From the NCBI RefSeq assembly GCF_033958435.1, contig NC_134137.1, positions 319,175,501-319,239,500 on the forward strand: a DNA stretch of 64,000 bases. Direction: 5' to 3'. The position numbers and the translations under genes were made by a program. The notes below the pieces were generated by a model, which was given only the letters and a program-made list of their open reading frames with translations, made no database searches and was not told where the DNA came from. Source of the stretch: Carettochelys insculpta. Taxonomy: Eukaryota; Chordata; Testudines; Carettochelyidae. This document shows, one piece after another, positions 49,358-59,930 of the stretch (within the stretch, counting starts at the first letter, position 1; each line of letters opens with the position of its first letter).

Positions 49358-50090
49358 CAGTAAACCCTCACTTTACGCATCTTCACAGTGCATGAAACTC
49401 ACTTTAATGCGAGTTTCACACAATGTGAAGCTGCTGGGTTGTGAGCCTACCTAGCTTTCCACAGCAGTGGGCAACCAGGCAGGCTAAGACCCTCTTCCCC
49501 ATGCCTTCCGAAAGAGGCGGTAGGTGCCACTCTGGGAAGCTGGGGGAGGCTTTTAGCTCGCCTAGCTGCCTTCCACCGTGGGCAGCCATGAGGGCTAAAA
49601 CCTGAGGCTAAAATCCCCTTCCTAGAATGGCATTGCTGTCAAGCTGAGAGTGGCACCACACTGGGAAGGTAGGGAGAAGGCTTTTAGCTCCCCTAGCTGC
49701 CCCCTGCTGCAGGCAGCTATGGGGGCTAAAACCCCCTTCCTTCCCTCCAACAGGCTCAACCTCACCCCGGAAGCCCCAGCTCACTCTCTCCTGTGTTGGG
49801 GGCTGCAGCTCCAACCAGTGTGTGGGGTTCAGTTCCTATACCCACCACATCCCCCGGACCCTGCTCCAACCCTCTGCTGGCTCAACACCCTGCCCAATTC
49901 CCCATAACCCAGCTCCAACCCCACCACATCCTCTCTCAACTCCACCCCCCTACCCCCGCTGGAGCCCTAACCCCTTGTCCTCATCCTGCACTCCAAACCA
50001 ATGCCCAAGCCCCCCTGCCAACTTACATGAAATCTCAGGTACATGAGGGTTGGGTGGAATGTAACTGTTGTTTATCTTGGGGGACTACTG
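49358..50090. mobile_element. Tigger/pogo-like MITE with duplicated GC-rich core
   Basis: Begins CAGTAAACCCTCACTTTACG. The inverted right end is CAGTAGTCCCCCAAGATAAA. TA flanks both ends (49356-49357, 50091-50092). The interior contains a tandem pair of roughly 128-bp units (ggcttttagctc at about 49550 and 49679) and a C-rich part related in style to the element at 17.1-17.9 kb. No transposase. Confidence 0.75.
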
Positions 50091-50214
50091 TATGTGACCT
50101 GTAGCTTCACAGTTAATGGCTGTTGCTCTTTATTCTGGCTGCATAAGAGCTTTAGGCCTCTTAATATGGCTATAGAGAAACCACATTGGTTATACAGTTA
50201 TACAGGGGTCGGCT

Positions 50215-50500
50215 TTCAGCTTCCCCACACCTTGGGAAACCAGGAAGGATGAGGCAGCCACCCCCTGTGCCCCAATATTCCTCTCCTTCTGCAGGGCCCC
50301 CTGCTGGCTCCCTCTGGTGTGGTCAGAGTGCATGATTACATACATGTGCTCCACGTGATGTCCAGCCACCAGCTGCGCCTGCACGCCAGCAGGGGGCCAA
50401 ATCTGGGGCAATTAGCCCCCTTGTTAAAATAAGTCAGGATGCCTTCCTGGCACATGAAATGGGGATGTCCCACCAAAAATGGACTGATCGTTACCCTATG
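50215..50500. repeat. GC-rich repeat with GTTACC/GTCACC end (copy 2)
   Basis: The block caattagcccccttgttaaa, then ggggatgtcccaccaaaaat and gatcgttaccct, matches caattagcttttttgttaaa ... gaactgtcccagtgaaaa ... gatggtcacctt at 59.84-59.93 kb. Only the right part is clear. Confidence 0.5.
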
Positions 50501-51390
50501 CATTACTCACATTGGCTGCTGGCTGTCATTCTTGTCAAGTTCATGGCTCTGTACTGGAGCTGTGAAACTGACCTAAAAGCTGTGCTGTTCACCCAGAGTG
50601 GGGGACTCCAGTGACTGTCCAGCTGACCCTTGGGCTCTCAACTCCCAGCCCTCTCCACCGCAGCTGCTACCTGATTCCAGATCTCTCAGCTCGGGTGTTA
50701 CCTGGTTTCCCTGGTCCCAGCTCTGAGCTGGGCTGCAGTTTTCTAGCTCCCTGCTCTCCACTCCCAGCCATGCTCTGTCCTGAGCTTCAGATTCCTCACT
50801 GGGAGCTTGGCAACTTCTCAGAGAATCACCTGTGAGGAGTCCTGTAGTTGCACCAATGCTCCTGGCTTCCTGCTAGAATTAGGACTGCCTGGAACCCAGG
50901 CATGGAGTCCCCACCAGGAGTCCAGGATGGCAGCTGGGATTCCGGCAGCAGGGAGCTGCAAGCAGTGTTGAGACCATGGGTTCTCAGCCTCCTGCACCTG
51001 CTCCTCTAAAGTGAGTAGCACTGCTGCTCATGAGGATGTGCACCACCAGCCAAAGGAGGATAATGTGGATGTGAACCAATGGGGTAGTAAGAAAACCTTC
51101 ATTCCCAGGAATGAAGAGATATCTCCATTCCCAGGAACTCAACATATCACTACAAAGCTTTCATGCAGCATGCAGGAAGCTAGTACTCCATGCTCCATGA
51201 TAACAGTATGAACAGCAAATATATAAGGCAGAGTGGCCCAAACTTTATACAGTTGGGACCCATTTGTTTTCAGTACCTTTTTTTGCATCCCAAAAATATA
51301 AATGCATATAAAAATGAAAAAAATTTTCACTGTTTAGTTATTCACTTAGAGATAATTTGTAAATACCTTTTTTTTGAGGGTAAGAGAGCG
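50501..51390. other. Intergenic, moderately GC-rich, unassigned
   Basis: 50570-51000 is GC-rich and looks like mobile-element debris (ctgggagc, agctccctgctc). Open frames across it on both strands have no recognisable domain. Confidence 0.4.
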
Positions 51391-51575
51391 AGGGATAGCT
51401 CAACGGCTTGAGTGTTTGGCCTGCTAGACCCAGGGTTGTGAGTTCAATCCTTGTGGCAGCTACTTGGGGAAAATAGGCATCCGGGATGGTACTTGGTCTC
51501 TACCAAGGGGGTAGGGAACTGGACTAGATGATCTCCTGAGGTCCCCCCAGTTCTAGGAGATGCATATCTCCATTT
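51391..51575 (+). repeat. tRNA-derived SINE
   Basis: The head is tRNA-like: A-box TAGCTCAACGG (51396-51406) and B-box GTTCAATCC (51442-51450) with the CCA-less tRNA fold lost downstream. It is followed by the family body ttggtctctaccaagg and the tail ccagttctaggagatgcata-tctcc. It resembles the abundant turtle tRNA-SINE (opening AGGGATAGCTCAG). Pol III promoter boxes are slightly diverged. Not a tRNA gene. Confidence 0.82.
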
Positions 51576-52614
51576 ATAAACTGAAACTAACATAGGCTGA
51601 CATAAGTTTCTAATGCAGACATGCCCTGAGACCACAAAGGTTTGATTTTTGGGAGGTTTCCCACAATATGAGCCATAAGTCAAAAGGCCTTTTATTTCAT
51701 GTCTGTGAATGAAATGTCTGCTTCTGCCATTGTAAAGCAGTAGGTAGAATTTCATTGTTTTTCACAAGCTAAGAGGAGGCACAAAATAAGACCTAACTCA
51801 TAGCTTAACATTCTATTAACTTATAGCCAATATGTTCCCATTTTTTTTAAAAAGGGGAAGGAAAGTCAGAGTAAGGGTCTACAAGGTGACATCTGGAATG
51901 GAAAGGAGAGAGTCTGTCCTTGGAGAAAAATCACCTCTATTTTCTTACTTCTCCCTAAAAACCAAACCAAAAATGAAACACTAATATATATATGAACAGC
52001 CCCAAAATTTGTTATTGAAAGAAAGAAAGAAAAATTCTCATATTTGCCTTTTTCAAAATTATGAAAACTCACAATCTGACAGATCTGTGTTTAATTTAGT
52101 TCATGGACAGCACTGCAATCTTGATTCACAACATTGGCTTCTCCATTTCTAGTTAAAAACCCACACAACCTTCAATCATGTATCCTTCGCTGCCTACAGA
52201 TCTGACTCTAACCATGTGAGAATTGTGTGAAGACCCTTGAAAATACATTTGTTAGGTATAATGTATGCAGGCTATTTTGGAAAAGTCAGTGTTATGATAC
52301 AATATTATGACCTATAAGAAACTGCATAAATTAAATGAGCTTTCAAAGTTCATGTTGCCTTTAATGTTTCGCACATCAGATAGGTGCGACATAAGACTTT
52401 TATTTGAATCAATTGGCTTCCCTAAATAGCTGAGTGAAATTTTCAGAATGCCTATGTGGCTTAGGAATTTAGACACTTGTGAAAAATCTACCCAAAGTTC
52501 CTGAGCTGCTAGGGCTAGGTCTTTAAAAGGATTTAGGCACCTAAAAATGAAGATGGCCCTGCTGGGATTTAAAAAGATTCTAGCCCCTATAAGTGTTGAA
52601 AAAAATTGCTGTAA

Positions 52615-52935
52615 GACTATGCCTACACAGCACCTTAACCTCCGACTAAAGCTACACAATTTGTTCCATGCAAAGTGAGTAGCTTATCTTGAGCAGCTTT
52701 TGAAGTAGTCTATTTTGACATATGGTGCTGTCTAAGCCCCACGCATACCAAAATAAAGAGCTATTTCGAGACATCCCTGTACTCCTCCTGCAAAGAGAGG
52801 TACAGGGATGCCAGAATAGCAGGCCCGTTACCTTGCCCATTGTTTTGAAACAGTTTTCATGTTGCGTAGATGCAGGCAGCTGTTTTGGGATACCGCAGTA
52901 TCCTCAAGTAGCTCCTGTCATGTAGATGTAGCCTC
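52615..52935. mobile_element. Decayed MITE of the GTCTACAC type
   Basis: Ends GACTATGCCTACACAGC and, inverted, GAGGCTACATCTACATGA. Internal traces of TATTTCGA and a central inverted repeat (gagacatccctgtactcc / gaggtacagggatgcc). Confidence 0.6.
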
Positions 52936-52993
52936 AATATTTGAGGAATTCAGGTACCTAAATCATTTGTTTTTCAAAATTACTTAACAAATA

Positions 52994-53094
52994 TCAACCC
53001 ATCCTGTAGCACCTTACAGACTAACAAATTTACTAAAGCCTGAATTTTCATGGGGAAGGCCCAACTCTTCAGATGATTAGAGTAAACAAATAGA
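52994..53094 (-). repeat. Short PLE-terminal (SINE-like) repeat
   Basis: Contains tgtagcaccttacagactaa followed by caaattta, and tttcatggggaaggcccaac. AACAAATA on both sides (52986-52993, 53095-53102) is a possible 8-bp duplication. Confidence 0.6.
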
Positions 53095-53102
53095 ATCCAG
53101 GG

Positions 53103-55044
53103 TTTATATGGAGGGGAGGATGTTGGGGTGGAGGAAGGAGTGGGGAAAAAGGGGTTTACCTGTCACTGGTAGGATTTAAGTTACTAAAACACTTTGATTC
53201 TCTCAAATTTTATCTCTAATTTGCATTTTCAGAAGCAACTAAGCCACTTTGAAGCCTGAATCTAAGTGACAGTCAATGGTATTTAAGACCCTAAATCACT
53301 TGGATGCTGTTGAACATATTATCCTCTGTCATAAAGGGTGTTAATCTGTTCCATAAGCTTTTTCAACAAATCTTTACTGCTCTGCCTCTCTCATGTCAAC
53401 CGAAAAAGACTTCCTGTGTCCACGTTTTAATTGTCAGGATTTTTCTTTTGCTGAGGACGGGAAAGCTGGAAAGAAATTGTGTAAAGGAATCTGTCATGAA
53501 AAGCAATATTTTGGAGTATTGGTGGTTCACTTAACCTTAAAACCAGAATTCACAGAGTAAGCCAGTATTCTTGGTGAAAATACCTACCCCATTTCTTTGG
53601 AGAGATGATGGTTTTCAAGTAGTTGCAAAGTTTTCTAAGACATTAAAATATTTCAGTGTTGAATTAACTTATGTCACCCACAATGAATGTTTTAATCCGT
53701 CTTGTAATTACTGGAATTATTAACACTTTACTGAAGAAATGTGGGCAGTAGCACCATACCATTAGGTCTATGGTGCAATGGGAAGCTTGAGAGTGGGGCT
53801 GAGCAAGTCAGATATTTTAGTCTGTAACTGCAGAAAAGAAACAAGCCAATGGAGCATACTGCTTTCATGAAAAATAGAGGACATTGGATAGGGTTTTTTT
53901 CCTATTCTTCGAACTCCTAACTTTACTGTGACTTGATGATAAATTAGTCAGGTTGTTCACTTGGTTCTTGTCTCAAGCACGAATACATAGGGAAGCCAAA
54001 ATCAAGCGACGAGGTCATTTGCTAGTTTGTGTGTTACCAAATACCAACAATTACTGGAAAAAGGAATTTTAAAAGAGAGGGAGAAAAAGGACTAAAGAAA
54101 AATGTCCGGATAACTAGGAATTTATGAGGAGGAAGTATTGTCCTGTAGGTTTTATGAAGAGTAACAAATGAAGATTATTTAATCTTTCAATATTTCCACA
54201 TAACATAGACTGGACGGTTCATAGATCCATTGTGTTTGTTGCTCTACCATGTTCCTCATTCTACGTAATCTCTTTATGACTTCAGAAGCCCTATGCAGCC
54301 CAAGCACCTGTACCGTCCCTCCCCACTGGGGAGCTGAACAGCACCTCTGCAGGGTGAGGGGGCCATGCTCAGGACGATGGGGTCAGAAGCAGGGCAGGGA
54401 AGCTGCTGAGGGAACAGATGGAAGGGGAAGCAGTGCTGCCGATTAGTGCTGTGAGTTGGAAGGTGGGGCAGGGAACCAAAGACTGAGGGGCCATCAGAGC
54501 ATGGTGTTAGGGGCTGAGCTATCCAGCTGCAGGGGCTAAAAGGCGGGAGGGAGGGGATGGGCAACTGGGTCTGCTTGTGGCAGCACTGGCCGTTGGCAGC
54601 ACTGGGTACACACAGGTGCAGCATAGGGCACTCCTTAATTTGGGACAAAGCTGTGTACTCTGCATATGCCAAGGGACGGCCCTGCTAATGCCCATTCCTT
54701 GCACACCGAAGCAAGCACTCAAAAGCAAAAAGTTGCATCCCTTTTGTCTTTTCAAATTTACGAGCTGAGGCCATTATTGCAGCCCTTCGGGTGAAGTAAC
54801 ATTCTGTTTTGTTAATAATGTTTTCAGGGTGCCTTTTTGTACTAATCAAAGAAATATCTCACGTTGCGGTGGATGATTAAAAAGTGGCAGGCTGCGTGAG
54901 GCAGGCAGCGTGACTCCTCTTCCAACCATAGAGTGGGAAAATATTAATCTAGCCTATTTTATGGCTGGGATTAGAATAAACTCGGCTTTCGAAGGAGTTG
55001 CCCAGGTACAGTTTGGACTTGCTTCAGTCTCATGAAGCGTTCAA
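53103..55044. other. Intergenic, no gene; GC-rich patch at 54290-54700
   Basis: The GC-rich patch (cagggaagctgctgaggga, gggaggggatgggcaactgg) looks like transposon debris. I cannot assign it. Open frames on both strands carry no known domain. Confidence 0.4.
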
Positions 55045-55232
55045 GTATCAGAGGAGTGGCCAAGTTAGTCAAAAACAACAAGAAGTCCTGTGGCATCTAT
55101 AGGCTAACAGATATTTTGGAACATAAGATGTCATGGGCAAAGACCCAGTTCATCAGAAGCAGGAGTGCCCACAAAAGTTTATGCTCCAAAACATGTTAGT
55201 CGATAAGGTGGCCCAGGACTTCTTGTGGTTTG
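55045..55232. repeat. PLE-derived foldback repeat, diverged
   Basis: Arms tcagaggagtggccaagtta ... aacaagaagtcctgtggcat and ... aggtggcccaggacttcttg are inverted. The left arm, inverted, carries CTGATGA-A-CTGGG-TCTTTG-CCCAT-GA. No target duplication seen. Confidence 0.7.
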
Positions 55233-55396
55233 TTAAGCTGTCGGATATACATGGTCCCATTTTCCAAATCAAGTAATGGAAAACAAGACCAATGTCATTT
55301 CTAAGCCTGAGAGGACTGTGAGCCAGTGAGTTCAGCTTTTGGCCCAAAGCACAGTCCCCCCACAAGAAATTTAGTGGGGCAAATAGATTCTTTTTA

Positions 55397-55440
55397 AAAA
55401 AAAAAAAAAAAGGGGCGGGGGGGGGAGAATGGTGCTCAGT
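55397..55440. repeat. A-run followed by G-run
   Basis: Homopolymer A (about 15) then G-rich tract, low complexity. A short (GT)n tract follows at about 55490. Confidence 0.7.
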
Positions 55441-55916
55441 CCTGTCAAGACAGCAAACCTCCCAGTGTCCCTTCCAGCTCTGTGAGGGGTGTGTGTGTGT
55501 GTAAAAAATTTCAGCAGGTGCTGGAATAATTTAAAATAACAAAAGAGAGACCTTATGAAACCTACTGTAGCTCTACCATTGAGACAGTTGGGGGAAAAAG
55601 GTTTGGACCAGTCTTACAGCCAATGCTGGAGGGCATATAGCCCACTGACTGACATTCCTGCTCTCCCCTGTCCCTCACAGGGGTGAGGAAATGGAGCTCT
55701 TGTCTACCTGAGTCCTTTTTTCTGTGTCTCTTTCCTTTCGAGAGGGGTTAAATACAGTTAGTTTTTTGTGTATTCCCACAGTCATTGCAAGCAGTGGTGT
55801 TCATATTTCACAACTTCTGCATTTAATATTCACATAATGTGTAACCCCAGAACAACCCAATTGATTAAAATGAGTGAAAAATGACTCCATCAGCTGAATA
55901 TGTAGCAAATCTAAGT

Positions 55917-56065
55917 CACAGAGAGGTGCCCATGTTAGTCTGTATCTTCACAAAACAAAGAATCAGACCTGTAACACCTTAAAGACTAACAAAATACTTT
56001 ATTAGATGATGAGCTTTTGTGGGGCAGACCCACTTCTTCAGAGCTGGAAAATTCTGATAAATGTC
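55917..56065 (-). repeat. Single-arm PLE-derived repeat with perfect 12-bp TSD
   Basis: GCAAATCTAAGT occurs at 55905-55916 and again at 56066-56077. On the minus strand the element carries CTGAAGA-A-GTGGG-TCTGC-CCCAC-AAAAGCTC, then the aataaagtattttgttagtc tract, ending at the gttagtctgta edge common to the family. Only one arm is present. Confidence 0.85.
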
Positions 56066-56104
56066 GCAAATCTAAGTGAACAGGAGCATATATGCATACA
56101 CTCA

Positions 56105-56534
56105 GGCTGTATCTACACTAGAGGGTTTTGTTAACAAAACTGGTATTTTGTTGAAAAACGCATGGTGCATCCATGCTAAAAATGTGTTCTGTTGACAAAC
56201 TGTCAATAGAACTTGTCACTTTTGTCTACAGAACTCTGCCTCTCTCCATGAGGCAGATAGCCTTTCTTGAGAGAATCTGTCGACAGAAAAGCCATGTGGA
56301 TGGTCTGCAGCCCCTCTGTCAACAGCCAGGGTTTCCAGGTCACCAGGCAGCTCTATCTGCTCTGCTTCTAGTTGGCTGTTCTGTCGAGAGAGTAGCTAGC
56401 CAGTTGGGTCACTCTCTGATGACAGGGCAAGTAGACAGAGCTTTCTGCTTTCATGTCTGTGGATAGAAGTTTTGCTGGAAGATATTTTTAGACAGTGCCT
56501 TCTGTTGACAGACTGCTGTAGTGTAGCCATAGCC
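56105..56534. mobile_element. MITE with GTCTACAC-type ends and TGTCGACAG motifs
   Basis: Begins GGCTGTATCTACACTAG. The inverted right end is GGCTATGGCTACACTAC. The interior repeats variants of TTGTTGACAAA and CTGTCGACAG, typical of this MITE class. It lies just left of the Harbinger element. Confidence 0.7.
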
Positions 56535-56889
56535 CCAGAGGTTTATTCTTCAGACTAAGACTGTCTTTCTCCTTTAAACCAGGTTAAGCACAATCATTCT
56601 TCCCTGTATTCCCACAATAATTACAGATGCGGAGAGGCTGAAATAGCAGCCATCGAAAGGGAGCGACCTCACACTAAAAGTAGATTGACAGGTCGATCTG
56701 CCCTTTCAAAGGGCCACCACAGTCTCTCGGAAAGGTGCATTCACATGGCTCCAAGCTCTCCTTCAAAAGAAAGGAGGCAGAAAACACTGCTGACGGGGTC
56801 CTGTGGCCAACAAGCCCTTCTGTGGCCACAGCCAGCCACTACCTTAAAGGCCCCTCCCTCCACAAGCAGAAGCACATGCCCCCCTCCCC

Positions 56890-57641
56890 CTCATGCAGGT
56901 CATCAGAGCCATCAGTTTGATGGTGCCACACAAGGTGGTCCGCCTGGGAGATCCGGATGGCACTGTCACAGGTTTTGAGGATGTGGGCTTCCTGAACTGC
57001 TTCAGCACCCCAGCTGACATGCACATCCCCATCTGCACACTGGCACGCAGGGCCAGCCAAGATGTGAACCAAAACAGATACCCAGTCGTTGGTACTCCAG
57101 GCCCTGGTGGACATGAGGGGCTGGTTCATGGACATCTACTTGGCCTGGGCTGGCTGCACCCACAATGCATGGGTCTTCCGGAACTCTGGGCTAGGCTGGC
57201 ACATGGGGGCCAGCACATTTGTTCCCCTGTGGTTCGGGGGATGTCACCATACAGATCTGCATGGTGGCAGCTGTGGCCTACCCCCTCCAGCCATGGATCC
57301 TGAGGCTGTACATGGAACACCCCACCCGCGAGGTGTCCAACAGCACCTCAATCAAGCTTGCAATGTCATGGAGCAGGGCTTCAGGCACCTTAAGGGGCAG
57401 TGGAGGTGCCTCCACATGAGGTTGGAGGTCAGGGTCCTCAGCGTGCCCCAGGTGGTCAGCTCCTGTTGTATCCTCCACTACATTGTGGAGGGAAATGAAG
57501 ATGCTTATGTCCGGGGCGAGGGGAACGGAGTCGGTGCCGTGTATGAGCAGCTGGGCGCTGGCCCCATCTGCCAGGCCCACCAGGATGGCCTCCACATTAG
57601 GGAGGGCCTCAGGCAGGCCTTCCCAGATGGCCATCTGTGAC
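56890..57641 (+). pseudogene. Harbinger (HARBI1-like) transposase pseudogene
   Basis: Segments in three frames line up with the DDE domain of turtle Harbinger transposases. They are VIRAISLMVPHKVVRLGDPD; FLNCFSTPADMHIPI (the AIDGTHIPI region, aspartate kept); ALVDMRGWFMDIYLAWAG then HNAWVFRNSGLG; VAAVAYPLQPWI (the GDAAYPL region, where the aspartate is gone); and MEQGFRHLKGQWRCLHMRLE (glutamate kept). At least three frameshifts break it. It lacks about 150 N-terminal residues: the sequence passes straight from the upstream CTTAAAGGCCCCTCCC block into the middle of the protein. It ends DGHL and stop. Inactive. Confidence 0.82.
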
Positions 57642-57949
57642 TCACACCCATCTTGCATGCACATCTGCCACCTGCTGTCCCCGCCACCAGCACCACCCCC
57701 ACACATCTGCCACCCGCCATCTCCCCAAGGGGCAGCACACATGGGGGTGTATGGCAAATAAACATTTTTCAACAACTAAACACTGCTTACAACTGTGTAT
57801 GGGGGGAAAAGATGGTGTGGTGGAGAACTTAACCTGGAGGGAGCCGGGGGGGGGCTTAGTCCAGGGCCCGGGTGATGGGTCGTGAGCCCCATCGGCCCCG
57901 GCCTCCCGTGATTCACCAGGTGCAGGGTTCTCAGTGGGGCAGGGAGCTC

Positions 57950-58800
57950 TGGAAGGTAAGGCTGGGAGAGGGTTCTTGGGGGTGGACAGCTGGGGAGGCC
58001 AGGAGGCAGGCCATTTTGGCTGCGTGCTCCTGGAGTGTGGTGCTGACGTCCTCCAGGGTGGTCAGCAGCCTATCCTACACTGACCTCTGCCATTCCACAT
58101 CAGCCTCCATGAGCCGCAGGTGCTGCTCAGATACTTTGGCCTGGCAGAGGCTGGTTGGATCGTCGTCTGCCTGCCTGGGGCGGGCGGGGGGGGAGGGGGC
58201 TCTCCAGGTGTGGCCTTGAAGGTATGCTGCATGGGGTGGGCCCTGGCTGCCCTCAACATCTACCGGGGAGCTCTGAGGGACCGGGGATGGTGCAAGGGCT
58301 CTCCCGGCCCCTGGATGGTGCAGCTGTATGGCAAAAGGGACAGCATGTCAGTAAAGTACTATGGCCTGGGGGTTCTGGATGTGGACTGCCCCCCTTCCCC
58401 GGGGCACCCTCACTTGAGTACTTGGTGGTGCCCTCAGCCCTCTTGGGTCCCTGGTCCAGGCTGCTCGTCCACCTCCAGCTGCAGCTCATGCATCAAGGTG
58501 TCAAGGATTACCAGAGGTGGGGAGCTATCCCGGGGCCCTAGGATGCCCTGGAGGTTCCAGTAGCAGGGGCAGGTTGGTGGGGCTGTCCCAGAGCAGCCGG
58601 CCTGCTCCCAGGTCTGGGCATAGCCCTGGTGGAGTTTTTACTTTTAAGTGTACTTGCTCTGCAGTATGCTATGGGTGGCCCCTCATCAGGAGGCCCTGGG
58701 CGAGGCGCGCAAATACTCCTGTCTTTTGCTACTTAATGCCCATTTCACGGAGGACCTCCTCCTCCTTCCGCAACCATGGGATGCCCCTCAGCTCCCTCTC
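57950..58800 (-). pseudogene. Harbinger-associated Myb/SANT-like ORF pseudogene
   Basis: Read on the minus strand from 58800: RGIPWLRKEEEVLREM, then GVFARLAQGLLMRGHP and HTAEQVHLKVK. This follows the Myb/SANT pattern (tryptophan, acidic helix, then RGH-RTAEQC-K-K) of the DNA-binding protein that accompanies Harbinger transposases. Further down is AKVSEQHLRLMEADVEWQRS and LLTTLEDVSTTLQEHAAKMA, a coiled-coil-like C-terminus. In-frame stops (three at least) show decay. It is transcribed toward the transposase, so the two ORFs are convergent. Confidence 0.6.
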
Positions 58801-59169
58801 AGTCCACGAGGGGCCCGTTTACTTTTCTCACCCCCAGAACCCTGGGGCTCTCATGGGGGTTGGCTGCCGGCCACCATTGCCTGCTGCTGCTCCTGGCCTG
58901 TGCAGAGGGCGTGCTGCTGGAGCTCATGCTGGGGCTGGTCCTAGCATGCTCTCAGCTTCTTGCCGTAGGGTCCTGTGTCTGGGCTGCTTTAAGGTGACCA
59001 CACGCAAGGATCAGAGAGCCCTGCTCTCTGCACTGGGGGGGACCTCTCCTTCAAAAGAGCGGGACGTGGAGCATCTACATGTGGGCTCTTTCGATTTAGT
59101 GTTTTGAAAGGGGATGATCTTCCTGACAGAGGACTGGGGTTCAGGTTTTGATTTCTGTGCCCCATTCCT

Positions 59170-59930
59170 TCGAGAGCGGCGGGTGACTCCCTGGCTGTGG
59201 CTGCCAAGCAAGTGCAGCTCCCTGGCTGTCCCCTGCCACAGCGCTCCGGAACAGGGCTGCCACCCCAAGGGTGAGCTCCCCCGTTGCAGGGACAGTTGCC
59301 CCGCAGAAGGGTGGGAGTCCCCAGCTGCCCCCTGCTGCCAGGCTCCAGCAATGGGGCTGCCATCCCACAGGAGAGCTCCATGGCTGTCCCCTGCCTTGGG
59401 GCACTGGCAGTGGTGCTGCCGCCCCACAAGAGAGCTTCCCAGCTATCGGGGCTCCCTAACGGCAGAGGCGGCTGCCTCACAGGGGGTGGGGAGGCAGCTA
59501 CACAGGAGGGAGGCTGTCCTACAGCTGGGATTGAGCTACCTCCCTGCAGTGGTCTCCCCAGCTGCAGGAGCAGCTGCCTCATGGAGAAGCTGCCCAGCAC
59601 TGCTGGGGCACCAGATCCCCCTTAAAATCTTAGAAGGAGAGACAAAACACACTATCCTACCTCCCCACCATACCCTGCCTTATGTCTATGGCAGGGGCCC
59701 TGGCTCCCTTTCCAGCTGCTGCCTGTACTGGTCAGTTAATACATGCTGCACCTGCTGTCCAGCCAGTTCCTGATTGATTTTACCTGCAGCTGCCCTGACT
59801 TGCGGGAAAGGCAGCTCAGCAGAGGGCGAAAATATACAGGACAATTAGCTTTTTTGTTAAAAGGCAAGACACCTGCCTAAAACATGGAACTGTCCCAGTG
59901 AAAACGAGATGGATGGTCACCTTAGCCTGG
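59170..59930. repeat. GC-rich repeat with GTGAC/GTCACC ends (copy 3)
   Basis: Starts near gggtgactccctggctgtgg and ends gatggatggtcacctta. The core (59215-59600) repeats a block around ccagctgccccctgctgcc at irregular intervals (about 59220, 59320, 59378, 59438). Long open frames here on both strands are a by-product of GC-rich repetition. The right 100 bp match the copy at 50.4-50.5 kb. Confidence 0.55.

Larger units (their letters stand above)
56640..59170. mobile_element. PIF/Harbinger DNA transposon relic (two ORFs, convergent)
   Basis: GC-rich block containing a + strand transposase relic (56890-57641) and a - strand Myb/SANT-type ORF relic (58800-57950). The flanks show CCTTTCAAAG and CTCCTTCAAAAG at the left (56700-56775). 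They match CTCTCCTTCAAAAGAGCG and TTTTGAAAGG at the right (59048-59110), in inverted arrangement when complemented. Exact ends and the 3-bp duplication are not resolved. Confidence 0.75.

Noticed and set aside
51391..51465. Functional tRNA gene
   Set aside because: A- and B-box motifs are present, but the cloverleaf is not complete and the sequence continues into a known type of SINE body.
56640..59700. CpG-island-like promoter of an unknown gene
   Set aside because: The GC content is explained by Harbinger coding relics and a GC-rich repeat. No gene follows on either strand.
59114..59773. Long open frame (219 codons) and opposing frames in the GC-rich block
   Set aside because: The sequence is a degenerate GC-rich repeat with similar-length open frames on both strands. 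It has no domain, no splice context, and its edges match a dispersed repeat.
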